Below are positions 1 through 14,571 of a stretch of DNA of 64,000 bases, piece by piece. Each line of letters starts with the position of its first letter. Within the stretch, counting starts at the first letter, position 1. Origin of the DNA: Paguma larvata (Eukaryota > Chordata > Mammalia > Carnivora > Viverridae); NCBI GenBank assembly GCA_030068075.1, contig CM057828.1, positions 111,775,699-111,839,698 of the forward strand. The letters are read 5' to 3'. The notes beneath the pieces are model-generated. The model searched no databases, was not told where the DNA came from, and saw nothing but the letters and a program-made list of their open reading frames with translations. Both the position numbers and the translations under genes were made by a program.

Positions 1-177
1 GAGATGACTAGCAGTCTGGATGATAAGAGCAGTAGTTGCTCTAGGGGAAAGCACTATGCAGGCTGAAGATGATTAAATATCACGAATATTTTGTCAACAT
101 TTCACCTGGATGAGCATCATCTGTGGGGAGCTCTCCCCAGGTACATAAGAAGTGTACATTAAAAATCTCAGACATCA

Positions 178-406
178 GGGGCGCCTGGGTGGCTCAGTCG
201 ATTGAGTGTCCAATGTCAGCTCAGGTCACGATCTCGCGGTTTGTGAGTTTGAGCCCTGCACCGGGCTCTGTGCTGACAGCTCGGAGCCTGAAGCCCGCTT
301 CGGATTCTGCGTTTCCCTCTCTCTCTGCCCCTCCCCCACTCATATTCTGTCTCTCTCTCTCAAAAAAAATAAACATTAAAAAAAATTTTTTTAAGGAAAA
401 TTTAAA
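178..406 (+). mobile_element. CAN-SINE (feliform type), full length
   Basis: Head GGGGCGCCTGGGTGGCTCAG, tRNA-related B-box region, CT-rich stretch and A-rich tail are all present. A perfect 17-bp target-site duplication (AAAAATCTCAGACATCA) flanks it at 161-177 and 407-423, marking a fairly young insertion. Confidence 0.95.
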
Positions 407-1665
407 AAAAATCTCAGACATCAAATGAAAGCAAATAAGACTGTCCATCCATGCTGTTCGAAGAAGGTGCTGACCGAAAAGCCACTCTGAATTTGTCTGA
501 ACTTCTCAGCCAGATGCCTTTCCCTTTCATGTCGCAGCCCACTCAGCCAACACGAAATCCAGACAGCACTTTTACCCTCTGGGGTTGTTGCTGGCCCTGG
601 ACACCTCCCTGCTTTGCAGGAAGTCCCAACTCCTCGCTCATGTGGGGCACCAGGCTTCTCTGGGTCCGCTTCACCTGCACACCACCTGTTCTGAATCAAT
701 CCAGAATAAAGGTGTGCTCTGCAGCACAGTGCCTAGAAACGGAGGGAACGAGGGGGACCTGTGTCTCTTCATTGCACTCAGCGGCCTGAGCCCTGGGATG
801 TCACATCACTTAATTTACGCCTGCAAAGCAGTATCAATTGGTTGCATCTGGGATCCTTTCCTTACACCCTGGGGATATAAGTGGGAACCAAAAGATCCTG
901 TAGGAGTCTAAGGCCCTCTTAGAAATCCTGCTTTGACCTAAGACACTGTCCTGTTTGATCTGAGATGGGATGATTTTATCTCAGGATGTGGACAGACTCG
1001 GCAGAATTTTGGTTCAGTTCAAGCTCAAGCCTTACGATACTTTATGAAAGGTGGCCAGAATGCCCCACTGTCCACTCTCTGTGAGGGTGCACACGCAGGC
1101 CTCATTCTTACAGAACCAGATCACACACGCAGCTACCTGCAGATACTTGTTGGGGAGTGTCACGAGGTGAAGCCGGCCACGATGAATTTAACCACAGCCG
1201 TGGGCTCATCTACATGTGAGGCTTTCTCTGCTCTTGACATGACCACTTTCAGAATCATGCTGCAAAGTGGGACCCCATGGAGTACTCTAATGACCTTTCT
1301 CGCTGGCAGGAGCTATATCCAGTTTCCCTTGGCCACTTAGCGAGGCCTTCTCTGTCAACTTCCAAGTGACAGCCTGATGGACAGAAAGCAACCAGGCCTG
1401 GTGCTGTCCCAGCTCTGGCACCAAGTCAGCAACCATGCGGAAGTGTGATGGCTTTGCCCTCAGACTCCTAACTCCAAAATGGAGGGATTACACTAAACCA
1501 GTGTTTCCCAGACTCTTGCTTTTTATAGCAAAATTTCTAAAAGAGAGCTTTTTTGAAAAACATTTTGTTTTATCTCAAAAAGATATCGAAAAAAAAAATC
1601 GTCTCCTTACAGAAGATAATTTACACCCAAAGGAGAGAAAGAACAAAATCTCAGATTAGTTCTTC
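407..1665. other. Intergenic, nothing recognised
   Basis: Mostly unique sequence. Short open frames (for example plus 451-789 and 1044-1340) lack recognisable domains or splice context. I see no gene here. Confidence 0.5.
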
Positions 1666-1895
1666 AGGGATGCCTGGGTGGCTCAGTTGGTTAAGCATCC
1701 GACTCTTGGTTTGGGCTCAAGGTCATGATCTCACAGTTTCATGAGTTCAAGCCCGGCATCAGGGCATCAGGCCCTTTGCTGGCAGCAAGGTACCTGCTTG
1801 GGATTCTCTCTCCCCATGTCTCTACCCCTCCCCCGCTCACGTTGTCTCTGTCTCTCTCAAAATAAACTCTAAAAAACAAACAAATAAAGAAAAAG
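1666..1895 (+). mobile_element. CAN-SINE
   Basis: Diverged head (TGCCTGGGTGGCTCAGTTGG), B-box-like GAGTTCAAGCCC, CT-rich region, and a CAAAATAAAC tail followed by an A-rich end. Confidence 0.9.
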
Positions 1896-2945
1896 AATAG
1901 AAATTTTAAAAAGACTAGTCATTTAAAATGAATAAATGCGGTTTCATGGGAAAACTCACTACAGCCTTAATCTTTCCTCTGTTAGATGGGAGCATTAAGA
2001 TGCTCTGGCCTGGAGTCCAGCACGGTATCCTAGGGAAGGAAACATGAAAAGCAAACCTTTAGCACAGACTCAAGGCATCTCCTTTAAAGCTGAGTAGGAT
2101 GTTTTAGAACTCAGGAAAATTTCAGCTCCACATGTCAGCAACGGCTTTGCAATCCAGTAAGACTTTAAGAAAAGGATTTAAAAATCCATCTGTTTGCCTT
2201 GGGGGACGCAGAGCAAGAGCAGAGTTTCAAGCTGATAGGCTCATGCTATTACACCATATTCATTAGGCAATAAAGGAGAAAACAGTTGACTATATGTTTG
2301 AGGCTTGCTCTGGTCTCTCCTTTATATAGCTTTTAGGAAACTCGCTTTCTATACCCCCAGCTGGAATGGCTCCTCCAAAGCCATTCCCCAGATTAAATAA
2401 TTGTTCATTATGTCTTCAGGGAGGGTTCCATCTGTAGTCACGAATCCCCATGAAAATTTGTGGGAAAATATCCTTGCTCTTTCATTACATCTAAAATGTG
2501 ATCACTCGATATTAAAACACAAAAGAGTGGTTACATTTTAAAGGTGAACTACAAAACTAAATTGAGAGTTGACTTAATCCCATTTTTATGGGCTGATTAA
2601 TGTCCCGAGTAACCAGGCTGGGAAAGAAAGTTAATGCTTGTTTCCTTTAATGGAATGCCCCATGCTTCTTGGCTTTTATCATAACAGCACATCACAGCCA
2701 CTGCGGATTCATACAGAACACAAGGCAAAGCCATTGTCAGAACTTTCTTGTGCCAAATGGACCCAAAACTATTTACTCACCAGAATTCCTACCAATCGGT
2801 GCTTCAATCATAAGGGGGAGAAAACATAAAATAAATCAGAAGTTGAGATTTCTTCACAAGAGGCTAGAGGACAATGTTGGCTAATCACATCTATTTGTCA
2901 CTGCTGGAATCTGAGTTATATTGAAGAGACATAGTAACTCTGCCT
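1896..2945. other. Intergenic, unique sequence
   Basis: No recognised repeat or gene. An AT-rich patch with several ATTA/TAAT cores lies around 2390-2420. This could be homeodomain-type regulatory sequence, but composition alone explains it. Confidence 0.4.
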
Positions 2946-2949
2946 CAGT

Positions 2950-3095
2950 AGTAATAGTAATAAGCACGTAGTGAGGAGCAAAATATTGAACCAAGCGCTT
3001 AGCATATTTTCTCCATATTTAGCCCTCTGATGGAGCAGCTATGAGTCCCAAAGAAGTTAAGCAACTTGTCCAAGGAGTAGACCTATGCTTGCTTG
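2950..3095 (+). mobile_element. MIR fragment
   Basis: Diverged MIR core and 3' half ending AAGTTAAGCAACTTGTCCAAGG, matching the conserved MIR motif. An ancient mammalian SINE. Confidence 0.7.
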
Positions 3096-3215
3096 ACTCA
3101 TGAGGCCACACTGTTCCTCCTCACATTGGCCTCTCTGGGACTGCAGCCTCCATCTATCTTGGTAGGTGGTTAGCTTAGCTTACATGCCCTTGTGCGGTGA
3201 TTTAGAGACATCCTT

Positions 3216-3415
3216 GGGGCCCCCGGGTGGCTCAGTCAACTGAGCAGCCAACTCTCGACTTTGGCTCAGTCATGATCCCAAGGTCATGGGATCAAGGCTT
3301 GCATTGGGCTCCATGCTCTCTCTAGATAGCACAGTCAGGGGCTCATGCTCTCTCCCTCTCTCCCTCTTCCCCTCTCCCCCCACTCCCTATAAAATAAAAA
3401 AATAAATAAAATAAA
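3216..3415 (+). mobile_element. CAN-SINE, older subfamily
   Basis: Head GGGGCCCCCGGGTGGCTCAG, then a GATCCCAAGGTCATGGGATC variant of the B-box region, CT-rich stretch and AAATAAAATAAA tail. It differs from the main felid subfamily in the middle block. Confidence 0.88.
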
Positions 3416-4454
3416 ATTCATTATCACCATGGTATTATTGAAACATTTTTATAGCACTTCACATGTCAAAGAACCCTTTCCCAAAAGTTATTTCGTTTGA
3501 CAAATTACCTCAAATGGAGGGTGAGAAATTAATTATTAAAGTAGAGATTCGGTTTGGGAGAGTATCCCAAAATCTCCCCAGCATTTATGGAGAGTATCCA
3601 GACCCGCAAGGCATGGAAATGGCTCACTTATGGTTGTTATAGAATTCAAAATGGCGACGAGTTACTGTCACTTGATTGTAGATTATTTTGGTTTCCAGTA
3701 GCTCCTGTATTAGACTGAACTGTAAAAAAGGTACCATCTTCCAACATACCTGCCCTTGAATTCTGAATCTTTTTCTCCCCATTGCAGTATCTCCAATATC
3801 CATCTGACCCCAGCTCCTTCCTCTACCCTCCACATCCATTAAAATGCATTTGCAAGAAAGAATAGGACCTGTTTGCATAAGTATAACTGATAATAAACCA
3901 AAGAGTAGCTCTTGCCTCAGGATTTTTATTAATAGGGATTTGATGTCTTATCTAAAGGAATTGTTTCCAAAGATCAGACATTTGCCAACAGTAAGGAGAA
4001 ACTGAAGGGGAGAGAGTGGTGGAGTTTCTGGGATTACAAAACATACAGCCCCCGACTGTGCTTTCTGGTACAGTCCAGTGATTTATTAGCCTCTAATCAA
4101 GTAAGGCAGTCGTGACCAGAACAAACAGAGAGTGTATCTTCACCTTCCTCCCAGATTCAACCTGGCTGCCACATAGAGCCTTCACCAAAGACCTAACCAG
4201 GGGCCAGGATGGATGTTTTGTCAAAGTCTCTAACTGCCCTGGAAGTGAAGGCGCTCACAAAGTTAGAGCTGCTTCAGACTCACAGTAACCTAGCAGCCAA
4301 GTTACTCAAGATTTGGGGCGAAAAGGGACTCAGCCACCAGTGCTACCTGCCATTTCCACCCCAATTGGTTGTATTAAAGCTGTGGCAAATGGGAAGAGGT
4401 CACATCAGCATTTTTTTTTTAGTGAATGTTATCCTTAAAAAGAACAACAGCTAA
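3416..4454. other. Intergenic, unique sequence
   Basis: No recognised repeat or gene. Open frames at minus 3624-3878 and plus 4209-4454 lack recognisable homology. Confidence 0.4.
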
Positions 4455-4640
4455 TAAGAGCTAGCATACATTTAATATTTACTATGTGCCAGGCACTGTT
4501 CTAAGCATGTATTAACTAATTTAATACTCGCAACAGGACTTTGATGAGATGCTATGATTATCCACACTTTATAGATAATAAAACTGAGGCTCAGTGAGGT
4601 TATGTGGCTTTCTCAAAGGCACATAGTTAGAAAGTGACCA
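4455..4640 (+). mobile_element. MIR
   Basis: Contains ACTATGTGCCAGGCACTGTTCTAAG and the 3' motif AAACTGAGGCTCAGTGAGGTTATG followed by AAGGCACATAG, the hallmark MIR order. Plus orientation. Confidence 0.85.
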
Positions 4641-4659
4641 TTTGGACTCAAAGGAAACA

Positions 4660-4830
4660 TCATTGAATTATTCTAGTCCTAGCAATTCTATTAAGTAGCT
4701 ATGTGACCTTGGGCCAGTCACTCAACCTCTCTGGGTCCATCAGAAAAGGGTATCAGACTAGTTTACCTCCGGCTATACTTGAATCTACAATCTGATGAAT
4801 CTAAGCTCCTGTGAGAAGTCCTTCATGCCA
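4660..4830 (+). mobile_element. Second MIR fragment
   Basis: Contains TATGTGACCTTGGGCCAGTCACTCAACCTCTCTGGG, the central MIR motif, in plus orientation directly after the first MIR. Confidence 0.75.
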
Positions 4831-6330
<1,500 letters not shown>

Positions 6331-6674
6331 AAAAAGAAGAAGAAGGAGAAGGAGGAGGAGGAGGAGGAGGAGGAAGGAGGAGGAGGAGGAAGGAGGAGGA
6401 GGAGGAGGGAGGAGGAGGGAGGAGGAGGAGGAGGGAGGAGGAGGAGGAGGAGGAGGAGGAAGGAGGAGGAGGAGGAAGGAGGAGGAGGGAGGAGGAGGAA
6501 GGAGGAGGAGGAGGAGGAAGGAGGAGGGAGGAGGAAGGAGGAGGAGGATGAAGGAGGAGGAAGAAGGAGGAGGAGGAGGAAGGAGGAGGAAGGAGGAAGG
6601 AGGAGGAGGAGGAGGAAGGAAGAGGAGGAGGAGGAGGAAAGAGGAGGAGGAGGAGGAGGAGGGAAAGGAGAAGG
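6331..6674. repeat. (GGA)n polypurine microsatellite, about 344 bp
   Basis: The strand is uninterrupted A/G with GGAGGA/GGAAGGA units and starts from AAAAAGAAGAAG. Open frames through it on both strands only encode Glu/Gly/Arg or Leu/Pro/Ser strings. Long polypurine tracts can form triplex DNA. Confidence 0.97.
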
Positions 6675-6904
6675 TTAAATGCGTTGGGCATTTTTAACCT
6701 CTCTCTAGTACGGATAATACTGTGTGAAACTGAATTGAATCTGAGGCATATTTGAGTCCCATTCTGTCAGTCTTTGATTTGTCCGGATCAGCCGGGGTCT
6801 CTCTGCTGGCCTCTAACCACTTCCGCACCAGGCCTGACCAGGATGAGGTTTCTCTTGGGAGGCCCATCCAGCAGCAGTTAGAATCTGGAATTTATTCTGC
6901 CCTT

Positions 6905-7055
6905 GTGATGGTTAATTTTATGTGGCAGCTTGACTGGCTCACAGGGTGCCTAGATATTTGGTTAAATATTATTTCTGGGTAAGTCTGTGAGGGTGTTTCT
7001 GGATGAGATTAGCATTTGAATCAGTAGACTTGAGTAAAGCAGCTTGCCCTCCCCA
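6905..7055 (+). mobile_element. Old LTR-type fragment (ERVL/MaLR-like, family uncertain)
   Basis: Contains TGATGGTTAATTTTATGTGGCAGCTTGACTGGC, then TATTTCTGGGTAAGTCTGTGAGGGTGTTTC and GATGAGATTAGCATTTGAATC, a familiar ancient LTR-like order. It is cut off at about 7055 by L1 sequence. Confidence 0.55.
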
Positions 7056-7057
7056 AT

Positions 7058-7665
7058 GTGCCTTCCTGAATCGTGCAATATTTATCCTTTTGTGTCTAGC
7101 TTAGTTCATTTAGCATAGTATTATCAAGGTTCATCCATGTTGTAGCCTGTGTCAGAACTTCATTCCTTCTATATATGAATAATACCCTATTGTATGTATA
7201 TACCACGTTTTATTTATCCATTCATACACTGATAGACACTCGGATTGTTTCCAGCATTGAGCTATTGTGAATAATGCTCCTATGAACACTAGTGTACACG
7301 TATCTGTTTGAATCTTTGCTTTCAATTCTTTTGGGTATATACCTAGGAGTGGAATTGCTGGATCATATGCTAATTCTATGTTTCACTTCGGGAAGAACCA
7401 CCAAAATGTTTTCCACAGCGGCTGCCCCGTTTTACATTCCCACCAGCAATGCGCTAGGACACCAATTTCTCCACATCCTCACCAACATTTATTTTCCACT
7501 TTCTTATTGTTGTTGCTGCTACCATTGTTATTGTTGTTTGTAAGAACAGACATCCTAATGGGTGTGTCTATCTCATTATGGTTTTGACTTGCATTTCCCT
7601 ATTGGCTAGAGTAACACTGAGCATCTTTTCACGGGCATATTAGGCACTGGGCAAACACTTTTGAT
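7058..7665 (-). mobile_element. L1 fragment, ORF2 3' portion, old
   Basis: The plus strand shows reverse-complement L1 motifs: TTCCAGCATTGAGCTATTGTGAATAATGC, GGGTATATACCTAGGAGTGGAATTGCTGGATCATATG, and GAGCATCTTTTCACGGGC. Many substitutions; no open ORF2. Confidence 0.85.
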
Positions 7666-7959
7666 TTCTCACTTATCTGAGGTGTTAGGGCACCAGGGTT
7701 ATGAATTTACTCTGAGAAATTTTATTTTGAAGTTTGGAGTGGGGACTGATTGAAAAACCCATTCTCCTTGGCCCTGCATTCTCTAAATAATAATCATCAA
7801 GAAGCAAAACAAGATACAAGAAGGACTGACTCTCTAGTGAGTCTTCTTTTGCCATCACTTAATGAGATAAAGTTCTGTCCTCATGTCCTCCTGTTTTAGT
7901 AAACAAGCAATAAAGATAAAAAATAACATGTCAGTGACCAAGAGTGAGAAATTAAATAG

Positions 7960-8480
7960 TGGTTTCCCCTTCTGTGATATGTAGCCTCCAGATAGCCCCA
8001 GAGGTCCCTCCCTTCTGAAACCCATCTCCTTGTGGAGTCCCTCCCCTCCCTCCCCCGCCTTGAGTGTGGACTGCCTAGTGATTTGCTTCTAACAAATAGA
8101 ATACAGCAAAGTGATGGGATATTATTTCTGAGATTAGATACAAAAAGACCACGGCATCCTCTGTTCTCCTGTGGGATCGCTCTAAGGGAAGCCAGCTGCC
8201 TGTTGTGTGTTACCTGAGGGAGAGGCCCACTTGGCAGGGAACTGATGCCTGCGGCCAAGAGCCAAGCAAGTCAGCTTGGAAGCAGATCTTCTTCAAGTTG
8301 GGCCTCGAGTTCACCACAGCCCTGGCCAACGCCTGTATTGCAGACTTGTAAGCATCTCGAACCACAGGCACTTGTTATTATTCCCAACCTATAGAAACTA
8401 TGAATAATTGTTGTTGTTTTAAGTTGCACATTTTGGGTTACTTGTTACTAAGGCAAAAGATACCTAATATATTCCTCATA
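7960..8480 (+). mobile_element. MLT1-like MaLR solo LTR
   Basis: Matches the MaLR order: GGGATATTATTTCTGAGATTAG, GGAAGCCAGCTGCC, GGGAGAGGCCCACTTGGCAGGGAACTGATGCC, CAGCTTGGAAGCAGATC, then CTATAGAAACTATGAATAATTGTTGTTGTTTTAAG. A solo LTR of an ancient non-autonomous retroelement; no internal genes. Confidence 0.7.
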
Positions 8481-10555
8481 CTCATAAGCTATAGGGTTCT
8501 GATATCTCCCTTGAAAACTAAGTAAAAAAAAAAAAAAAAACTATATTCCTATATCCAGCTAGAAAAGGATTGGAATCATATGAAAGTAGTCAGGAAAGAG
8601 TCTAATCCTCCCATAAATCTAGTACCCAAGGCTCCACTCCAGGACCAGGAAGGAACAAAGCAAACCCATCTGCTAATACCCTCTTCTTGAAGGAATCTGA
8701 ATTCTGGTTATTCAAATACAGAATTCCATCACAGAATAAAACTCCTTGGAGTGATGTTTCAAGGTACTTAGAGTCTGTGAGACCAATATTTGTGTAACTT
8801 CTCTTTACATTGCCTAGTGTAGGATCCCACCGTCTCGTTCATTTCAAGGGCGTGTTGCTTTCCTGTGGCTTCCCACATCAACCACTGGTTACACAGCTGA
8901 CTCCTGGTCTCCGCCTCCGGGCAGACCATTGAGTTCATCCCTTGATTTTACTCTTCACTGCCCACAACATTAGGAACAAGGCTCACCACGCTCTGGGGAC
9001 AAAGGTCTCAGAGAGCAGGACTTCAATGTCCCTGCTGCTCCTCTTAAACAATGTCCTCCAAATTAGGGTCAAGAGTACATAAGATGGCAGGAAAGGAGTC
9101 AGGAAGGGAATACTATATTTTCTATTTCATTTTATTTTTAGTTTAACAATAAGAAATTGCTTCACTACTATATATAATAAACTGATGATAGTCATATACA
9201 TACTTTGTGGACAGATACACATATCATGGAGGATAGTCAAGCTTTGTTTGCTGATTGGGTACACTTTCTATTATTGTCTAAGCAAATGCCATAAGCCAGA
9301 AATTCTGAAAGGTCTGAGGACTTTTTGGGGGTTCTACAAGTTCAAAACTATTTTCCTAATAAGATGTTGCTTGTCTTTTTTACTCTCATTTTCTCACTAA
9401 CATATAATGGAGTATTCCAGAGATTTAATAATGAGTAATACTGCCATAGACTGAATGCAGAAGCAGATATAAGGATATAGCCATCTGCTATTAATCCATA
9501 GATTAAGGAGATTTTCAAAAATATACACAATCAGTCTTCTAATTTTGTTTTAGAAAATGTAGTTACTTTTCATTTAAAATTTAAAATGGGTTATTTACAG
9601 CAACATGTAATGGATATATTATTGTTATTTTTACTAAGCTAATAAATATTTTCTAAATTTCTCATTTAAATTTGTAATATGATAAATATAGATAGATTAA
9701 CCTACAATAACTTAAGCTCTTTTTGGTCTTTAATAATTGGGAAAGTTCATCCTTCTGCTTAAGATACAGAAAGCTGGAAAGAGCATTGCTATGTCACTTA
9801 GAACAACAACAACAACAACAAATGTCAGGTAATCTGCAAATTCACAACTTTTCTCGAGTCTATCAGAAGGCTGAGATTTCAGGGCAATTAACTAACCTGA
9901 AATCTAAGGAAAGAGAAGAACCTACGAGGAGAAAAAACTTGAGCACTCGACTGCCTGGGGCTGGTGCCACCACGCACCATACAAGCTGGTAGAAACAATT
10001 CAGCTAAAATGGCTAATGAATTGCTAAAGGTTGAATATGGGTTACCGTGAGGACAGGGAAATTCCAGAAGCCTCAGACACAAGCACTTTACATGCACATA
10101 CAGGCTCTTCTCCAGACATCACTGGGTACTCACAAGAAACCCATGTACCTGGAAGGAGGGCAAGAAACCCTGGAGGCTCTGGGGAGGGGATAGTAGTAGC
10201 AGAAGGAAAGGCCCAAAGACCCTTCTTCACTTTCATGGAGGTTTAAACTGCTGCAGAAAAGCAGAAAACTGTTGTCTTAGGGCCCTGGTGAAGACCCATG
10301 CAAGTGAGGGAAAGGGAAAAGAGAAAACTCTCTAACCTTGGCAGAAATGAACCTTGGATCCAGACTACTAGAGATTTTCTACCACTGGTAATGGTCTGGA
10401 CCCACCCCTAAGACTCAGATACACAGTGCCCAAAACACACACTAAATGCCCAGGCCAAAAACAGTGCTCATTTCCAGGCATAAAATCCATTTACTTCAGC
10501 CTCCACTGTCTTAAACAAGATATCTGACTTTCAAAAACAAACAATCAAACCTACA
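8481..10555. other. Intergenic, AT-rich
   Basis: No recognised gene. It holds an 18-base A run near 8523, a long AT-rich stretch (9090-9720), and a short (CAA)n near 9803-9821. Parts may be unrecognised decayed repeats. Confidence 0.4.
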
Positions 10556-10559
10556 GCGT

Positions 10560-12650
10560 TTAGAAAGAACCCAGAAAAACCTTCTTTGTCTCTTATTATA
10601 ATGCTTGTCTTAAAGTCTATTTTGTCTGATATAAGGATATCTACACCAGCTGTCTTTTTGTTTCGATTTGCATGGAATATCTTTTTCTATCCTTTCACTT
10701 TCAGTCTATATGTATCCTTACATCTGAAGTGAGTCTCTTATGGGCAGCATGTATTAGGTCTTGTTTTTTATCTATTCAGCTACTCTATGTCTTTTGATTG
10801 GAGAATTTAGCCCATTTATATTTAAAGTAATTAGTGTTAGGTATGAACTTAATATTGTCCTTATTTTCATTGTTTTCTGGTTGTTTTGTAGTTCCTTTGT
10901 TCCTTTTTCTCTTGTTCTCTTCCTTTGTGATTTGATGACTTTATGTATTGATATGAAATAGATTTCTTTATTTTTATTTTTTATATATAGATTATAAGTT
11001 TTACTTTGTGGTTACCATGAGGATTATATAACACATATTTATAACAGTCTATTTTAAGCTGAAGACAACTTAAATTTCAAGACATACTAAAGTTCTGCTC
11101 TGCATTTTTACACTCTTTCTCCAACACTTTGTTTTCCATGTCATTTATATTCATTAGTGAATATAATGAATATATTTTATTACTCTTGTTTTTTAACCTT
11201 CATACCAGATTTATAAGTGCTTTACTTATCACCATTACAACATTAGAGTATTCTGAATTTAACAATACATTTACCTTTGCCAGTGAGATTTATGCTTTCA
11301 TGTTTTCCTGTTACTGATTACCATCCTTCTGTTTCAATTTGAAGAAGTGCCTTTAACATTTTTTGTATGGCCCGTCTAGTACAGATGAACTGCTTCAGCA
11401 TTTGTTTGTCTGGAAAACACTTTATCAGTTTATGCTGAAAAAGTCTGTTGATAGTCTTATGTGGTTTCCCTTATATGTAACAAGTTGTTTTTCTCTTGCT
11501 GCTTTTATGATTCTCTTTATCTTTATCTTCTGACAATTTAATTGTAATATTTCTTTAATTGGGTTTCTTTGGATCCATCTTCTTTGGAACTCTCTGGGCT
11601 TTCTGGATCTTGATATCTCTTTTTTTTTCCCCCAGGTTACAGAAGTTTTCAGGCATTATTTCCTTAGATAGGCTTTCTTCCCTTTTCTCTCTTTTATTTT
11701 CTGGAACCTCTATCATGCATATTGGGCTGCTTAATGGTGTCTCATAAATCATTAAAGCTATCTTCACTCTTTTTCATTCTTTTTTTTTTCTTTTGCTCTT
11801 TTGATTAGATGAATTATACGGCCATTTTTGTGTTTCCTGACTTTTCCCTCCTCTTGATTTAGTCTTATGTGAATTTCTTTATTAAATTTTTAGTTCAGGG
11901 TGCCTGTATGGCTCAGTCAGTTAAGCATCCAACTCTTAATGTCAGCTCAGGTCATGATATCACAGTCCTGAGTTGAAGCCCTGTATTAGGCTCTGTGCTG
12001 ACAACACAGAGCCTGTTTGGGATTCCTGCTCTCTTTCAAAATAAATAAACATTTTAAAAAATTTTAGTTCAGCTATTGTAGTCTTTAGCTCTGTGATTCC
12101 CACATGGTACTTTCTTATATTTTCTCTCTGTTGAAATTTTAACTTTGTTCATGCATTATTTTGCTGACCTTGATCAACAACCATTATTTTGAACTCTTTA
12201 TCAGGTAAATCGCTTATCTCTGTTTCATTAAGATCTGTTTCCAGAATTTTATCTTGTTCTTTTGTTTGGAATATATTCCTCTATTTCTTCATTTTCCTTC
12301 ATGCTCTGTGTCAGTTTCTGCTCATGAGATAAAACATTTACTTCTCTTGATGGTATGGTCTTGTGTGGTGAACCTTATCATTCATCCCAGTTCAAACTCC
12401 TGGGTATCTCTCAAACTTTCTTGATTGTCCAAGCTGATTTCTGATTTCTTTGTTCTTAGCGGTAATTGAGGGTCTGTCAAGACCTGTTTCAGTGTGGTTA
12501 TTTTCTCATTAACCTGAAGTGTAGGAGTTGCTCACCTCTTTTCTAGATTTCTTTCCAAGGGAACTGCTCCACGTGAACTGTATATTCAGTGTGTCTTTGA
12601 GAGATGAATTTAGGAGCCCCCTTTGTCACCATCTTGGACCAGAACCCCTA
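10560..12650 (-). mobile_element. L1 fragment, 5' region to start of ORF2 endonuclease, old
   Basis: On the minus strand, bases about 10900 to 10560 translate with stops to an ORF2-endonuclease start similar to NYFKYKWAKFSNQKT. Upstream of it (toward 12650) lie ORF1-like and 5'-end-like AT/CT-rich sequences. It is interrupted by a CAN-SINE at 11899-12061 and meets a plus-strand L1 at about 12655. Confidence 0.75.
11899..12061 (+). mobile_element. CAN-SINE inside an L1
   Basis: Compact SINE with head GGTGCCTGTATGGCTCAG. Target-site duplication TTTTAGTTCAG at 11888-11898 and 12062-12072. Confidence 0.92.
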
Positions 12651-13051
12651 CCTTTGGTCTAACACGCATTATTTTCAAGTCCTAACACCCAACATTCACC
12701 AAGATAGAACATATTCTGAGTCATAAACATTCCTTTAAGTAAATTTTAACAATTGAAATTATACAAAGTATGTTCTTGGACCATAATGAAATTTAACAAG
12801 GATCAATAAATATCTGTAAAATCACCAAAAATTTGGAAATACAACACACTACTAAATAACCCATGAATCAGTGAAAAAAAATCACAAGGAAAATTAGAAA
12901 AGAGTTTGGATTAAAAAGAAATAAATATGCAATATATAAAAATGCATAAGATGCAGCTAAAGCAGGGCTTAGAGGAAAATTGACAGTATTAAGAAAAAGA
13001 GAAAAGTCTTAAATCAATTATATAAGCTTCCACCTTAAGAAGCTAGAAAAA

Positions 13052-13255
13052 GGGGCACCTGGGTGGCTCAGTCGGTTAAGCCTCCTACTTCAGCTAAGGT
13101 CATTATCTTGTGGTTTGTGAGTTCGAGCCCCAAGTCAGGCTCTGTGCTGACAGCTGGGAGCCTGGAACCTGCTTCAGATTCTGTATCTCCCTTTCTCTCT
13201 GCCCCTCCCCTGCTCACACTGTGTCTCAAAAATAAACATTAAAAAAAATTAAAAA
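13052..13255 (+). mobile_element. CAN-SINE inside L1
   Basis: Head GGGGCACCTGGGTGGCTCAG, B-box GAGTTCGAGCCC, GCTGACAGCTGGGAGCCTGG block, CT-rich region and A-rich tail. Confidence 0.94.
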
Positions 13256-13325
13256 ATTAAAAGAACAAATTAAATCCAATTCAAACAGAAGGAAAGAAAT
13301 AATAAATATAAGAGTTAATAAAATA

Positions 13326-13554
13326 GGGGCGCCAGAGTGGCTCAGTCTCTTAAGTGTCTAACTTTGGCTCAGGTCATGATCTCACGGTTCGTGGGTTCGA
13401 GCCCCACGTCAGGCTCTGTGCTGACATCTCAGAGCCTGGAACCTGCTTCAGATTCTGTGTCTCCCTCTGTCTCTGCCCCTCCCCCACTCACAGTCTGTCT
13501 CTCTCTCTTTCTTTCTCTCCTTCTCAAAAATAAATAGACATTAAAATTTTTTAA
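13326..13554 (+). mobile_element. CAN-SINE inside L1
   Basis: Full-length. Flanked by a 13-bp duplication AGAGTTAATAAAA at 13311-13323 and 13555-13567. Confidence 0.94.
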
Positions 13555-14427
13555 AGAGTTAATAAAACACAAAATAGAAAAACAATAAAGAAAAGCAATG
13601 AAGTTTATTAAACACCCAAAGCTATTTTTTTAAATCAATAAAACTGATAAATTTCTAATCATACTAAATGAGAGAAAAAAGGGAAGACACAAATTACTAA
13701 TAAGATAAATGCAAGAGGGACTTTACTACAGATCCTACAAAAATTAAAAGGATAATAAATCAATATTACAAATAATCCTATGCCCTATACATTCAACAAC
13801 TTGGGTGAAACGGAAAAATTCTTTGAAAGACACAAACCGCCAAAGCTCACTCAAGAAGAAATGGGTAATATGAACAGTCCTATATCTATTTAAGCAATTG
13901 AATGTATAATTAAAAGCATCCCAACAAAGAAAACCCCAAGCTCAGATTGTCTTGCTGGAAAATTTTACAGAATATGTTAAGAAAGAAATAATATCAATTC
14001 TATACAAACTCTTTTATAATCTGGAGGCAGAAGCAACATTCTCAAATTCCCAGCACTGCTCAGATACCAAAACCAGATAAAAACATGAAAAATAACTACA
14101 GGCCCACACACATTATTTGCATAAATGCAAAATGCTCCATCAAATGCTAGGAAGCGTAACTCAGTAATGTATAAAAACCAGCACATATTTTGTATTGTAG
14201 CTAAGTGGAGTTAATACTGGGTGTGCAAGACAGATTCCACGGTCAAAATTCAATGTAATTCACCAGATCTACAGACTAAAGAAGAAAATCCACATAATCA
14301 TTTCTGTAGATGCAGAGAAAGCCTTTAACAAAATTCAACCCCCATTCGGGATAAAGCTCTCTGCAAATTATGAACTGAAGGGGCCGTCCTCAGTCTCATA
14401 AATGCTTCCTTTAAAAACTAGAGACCT

Positions 14428-14530
14428 GGGCTCCTGGCTGGCTATCGGTAGAACAGGTGACTCTTGCTCTCAGGGTTGTAAATTTGAGTCCCATGTTGGG
14501 TGTAGAGACTACTTAAAAATATAATTTTAA

Positions 14531-14571
<41 letters not shown>

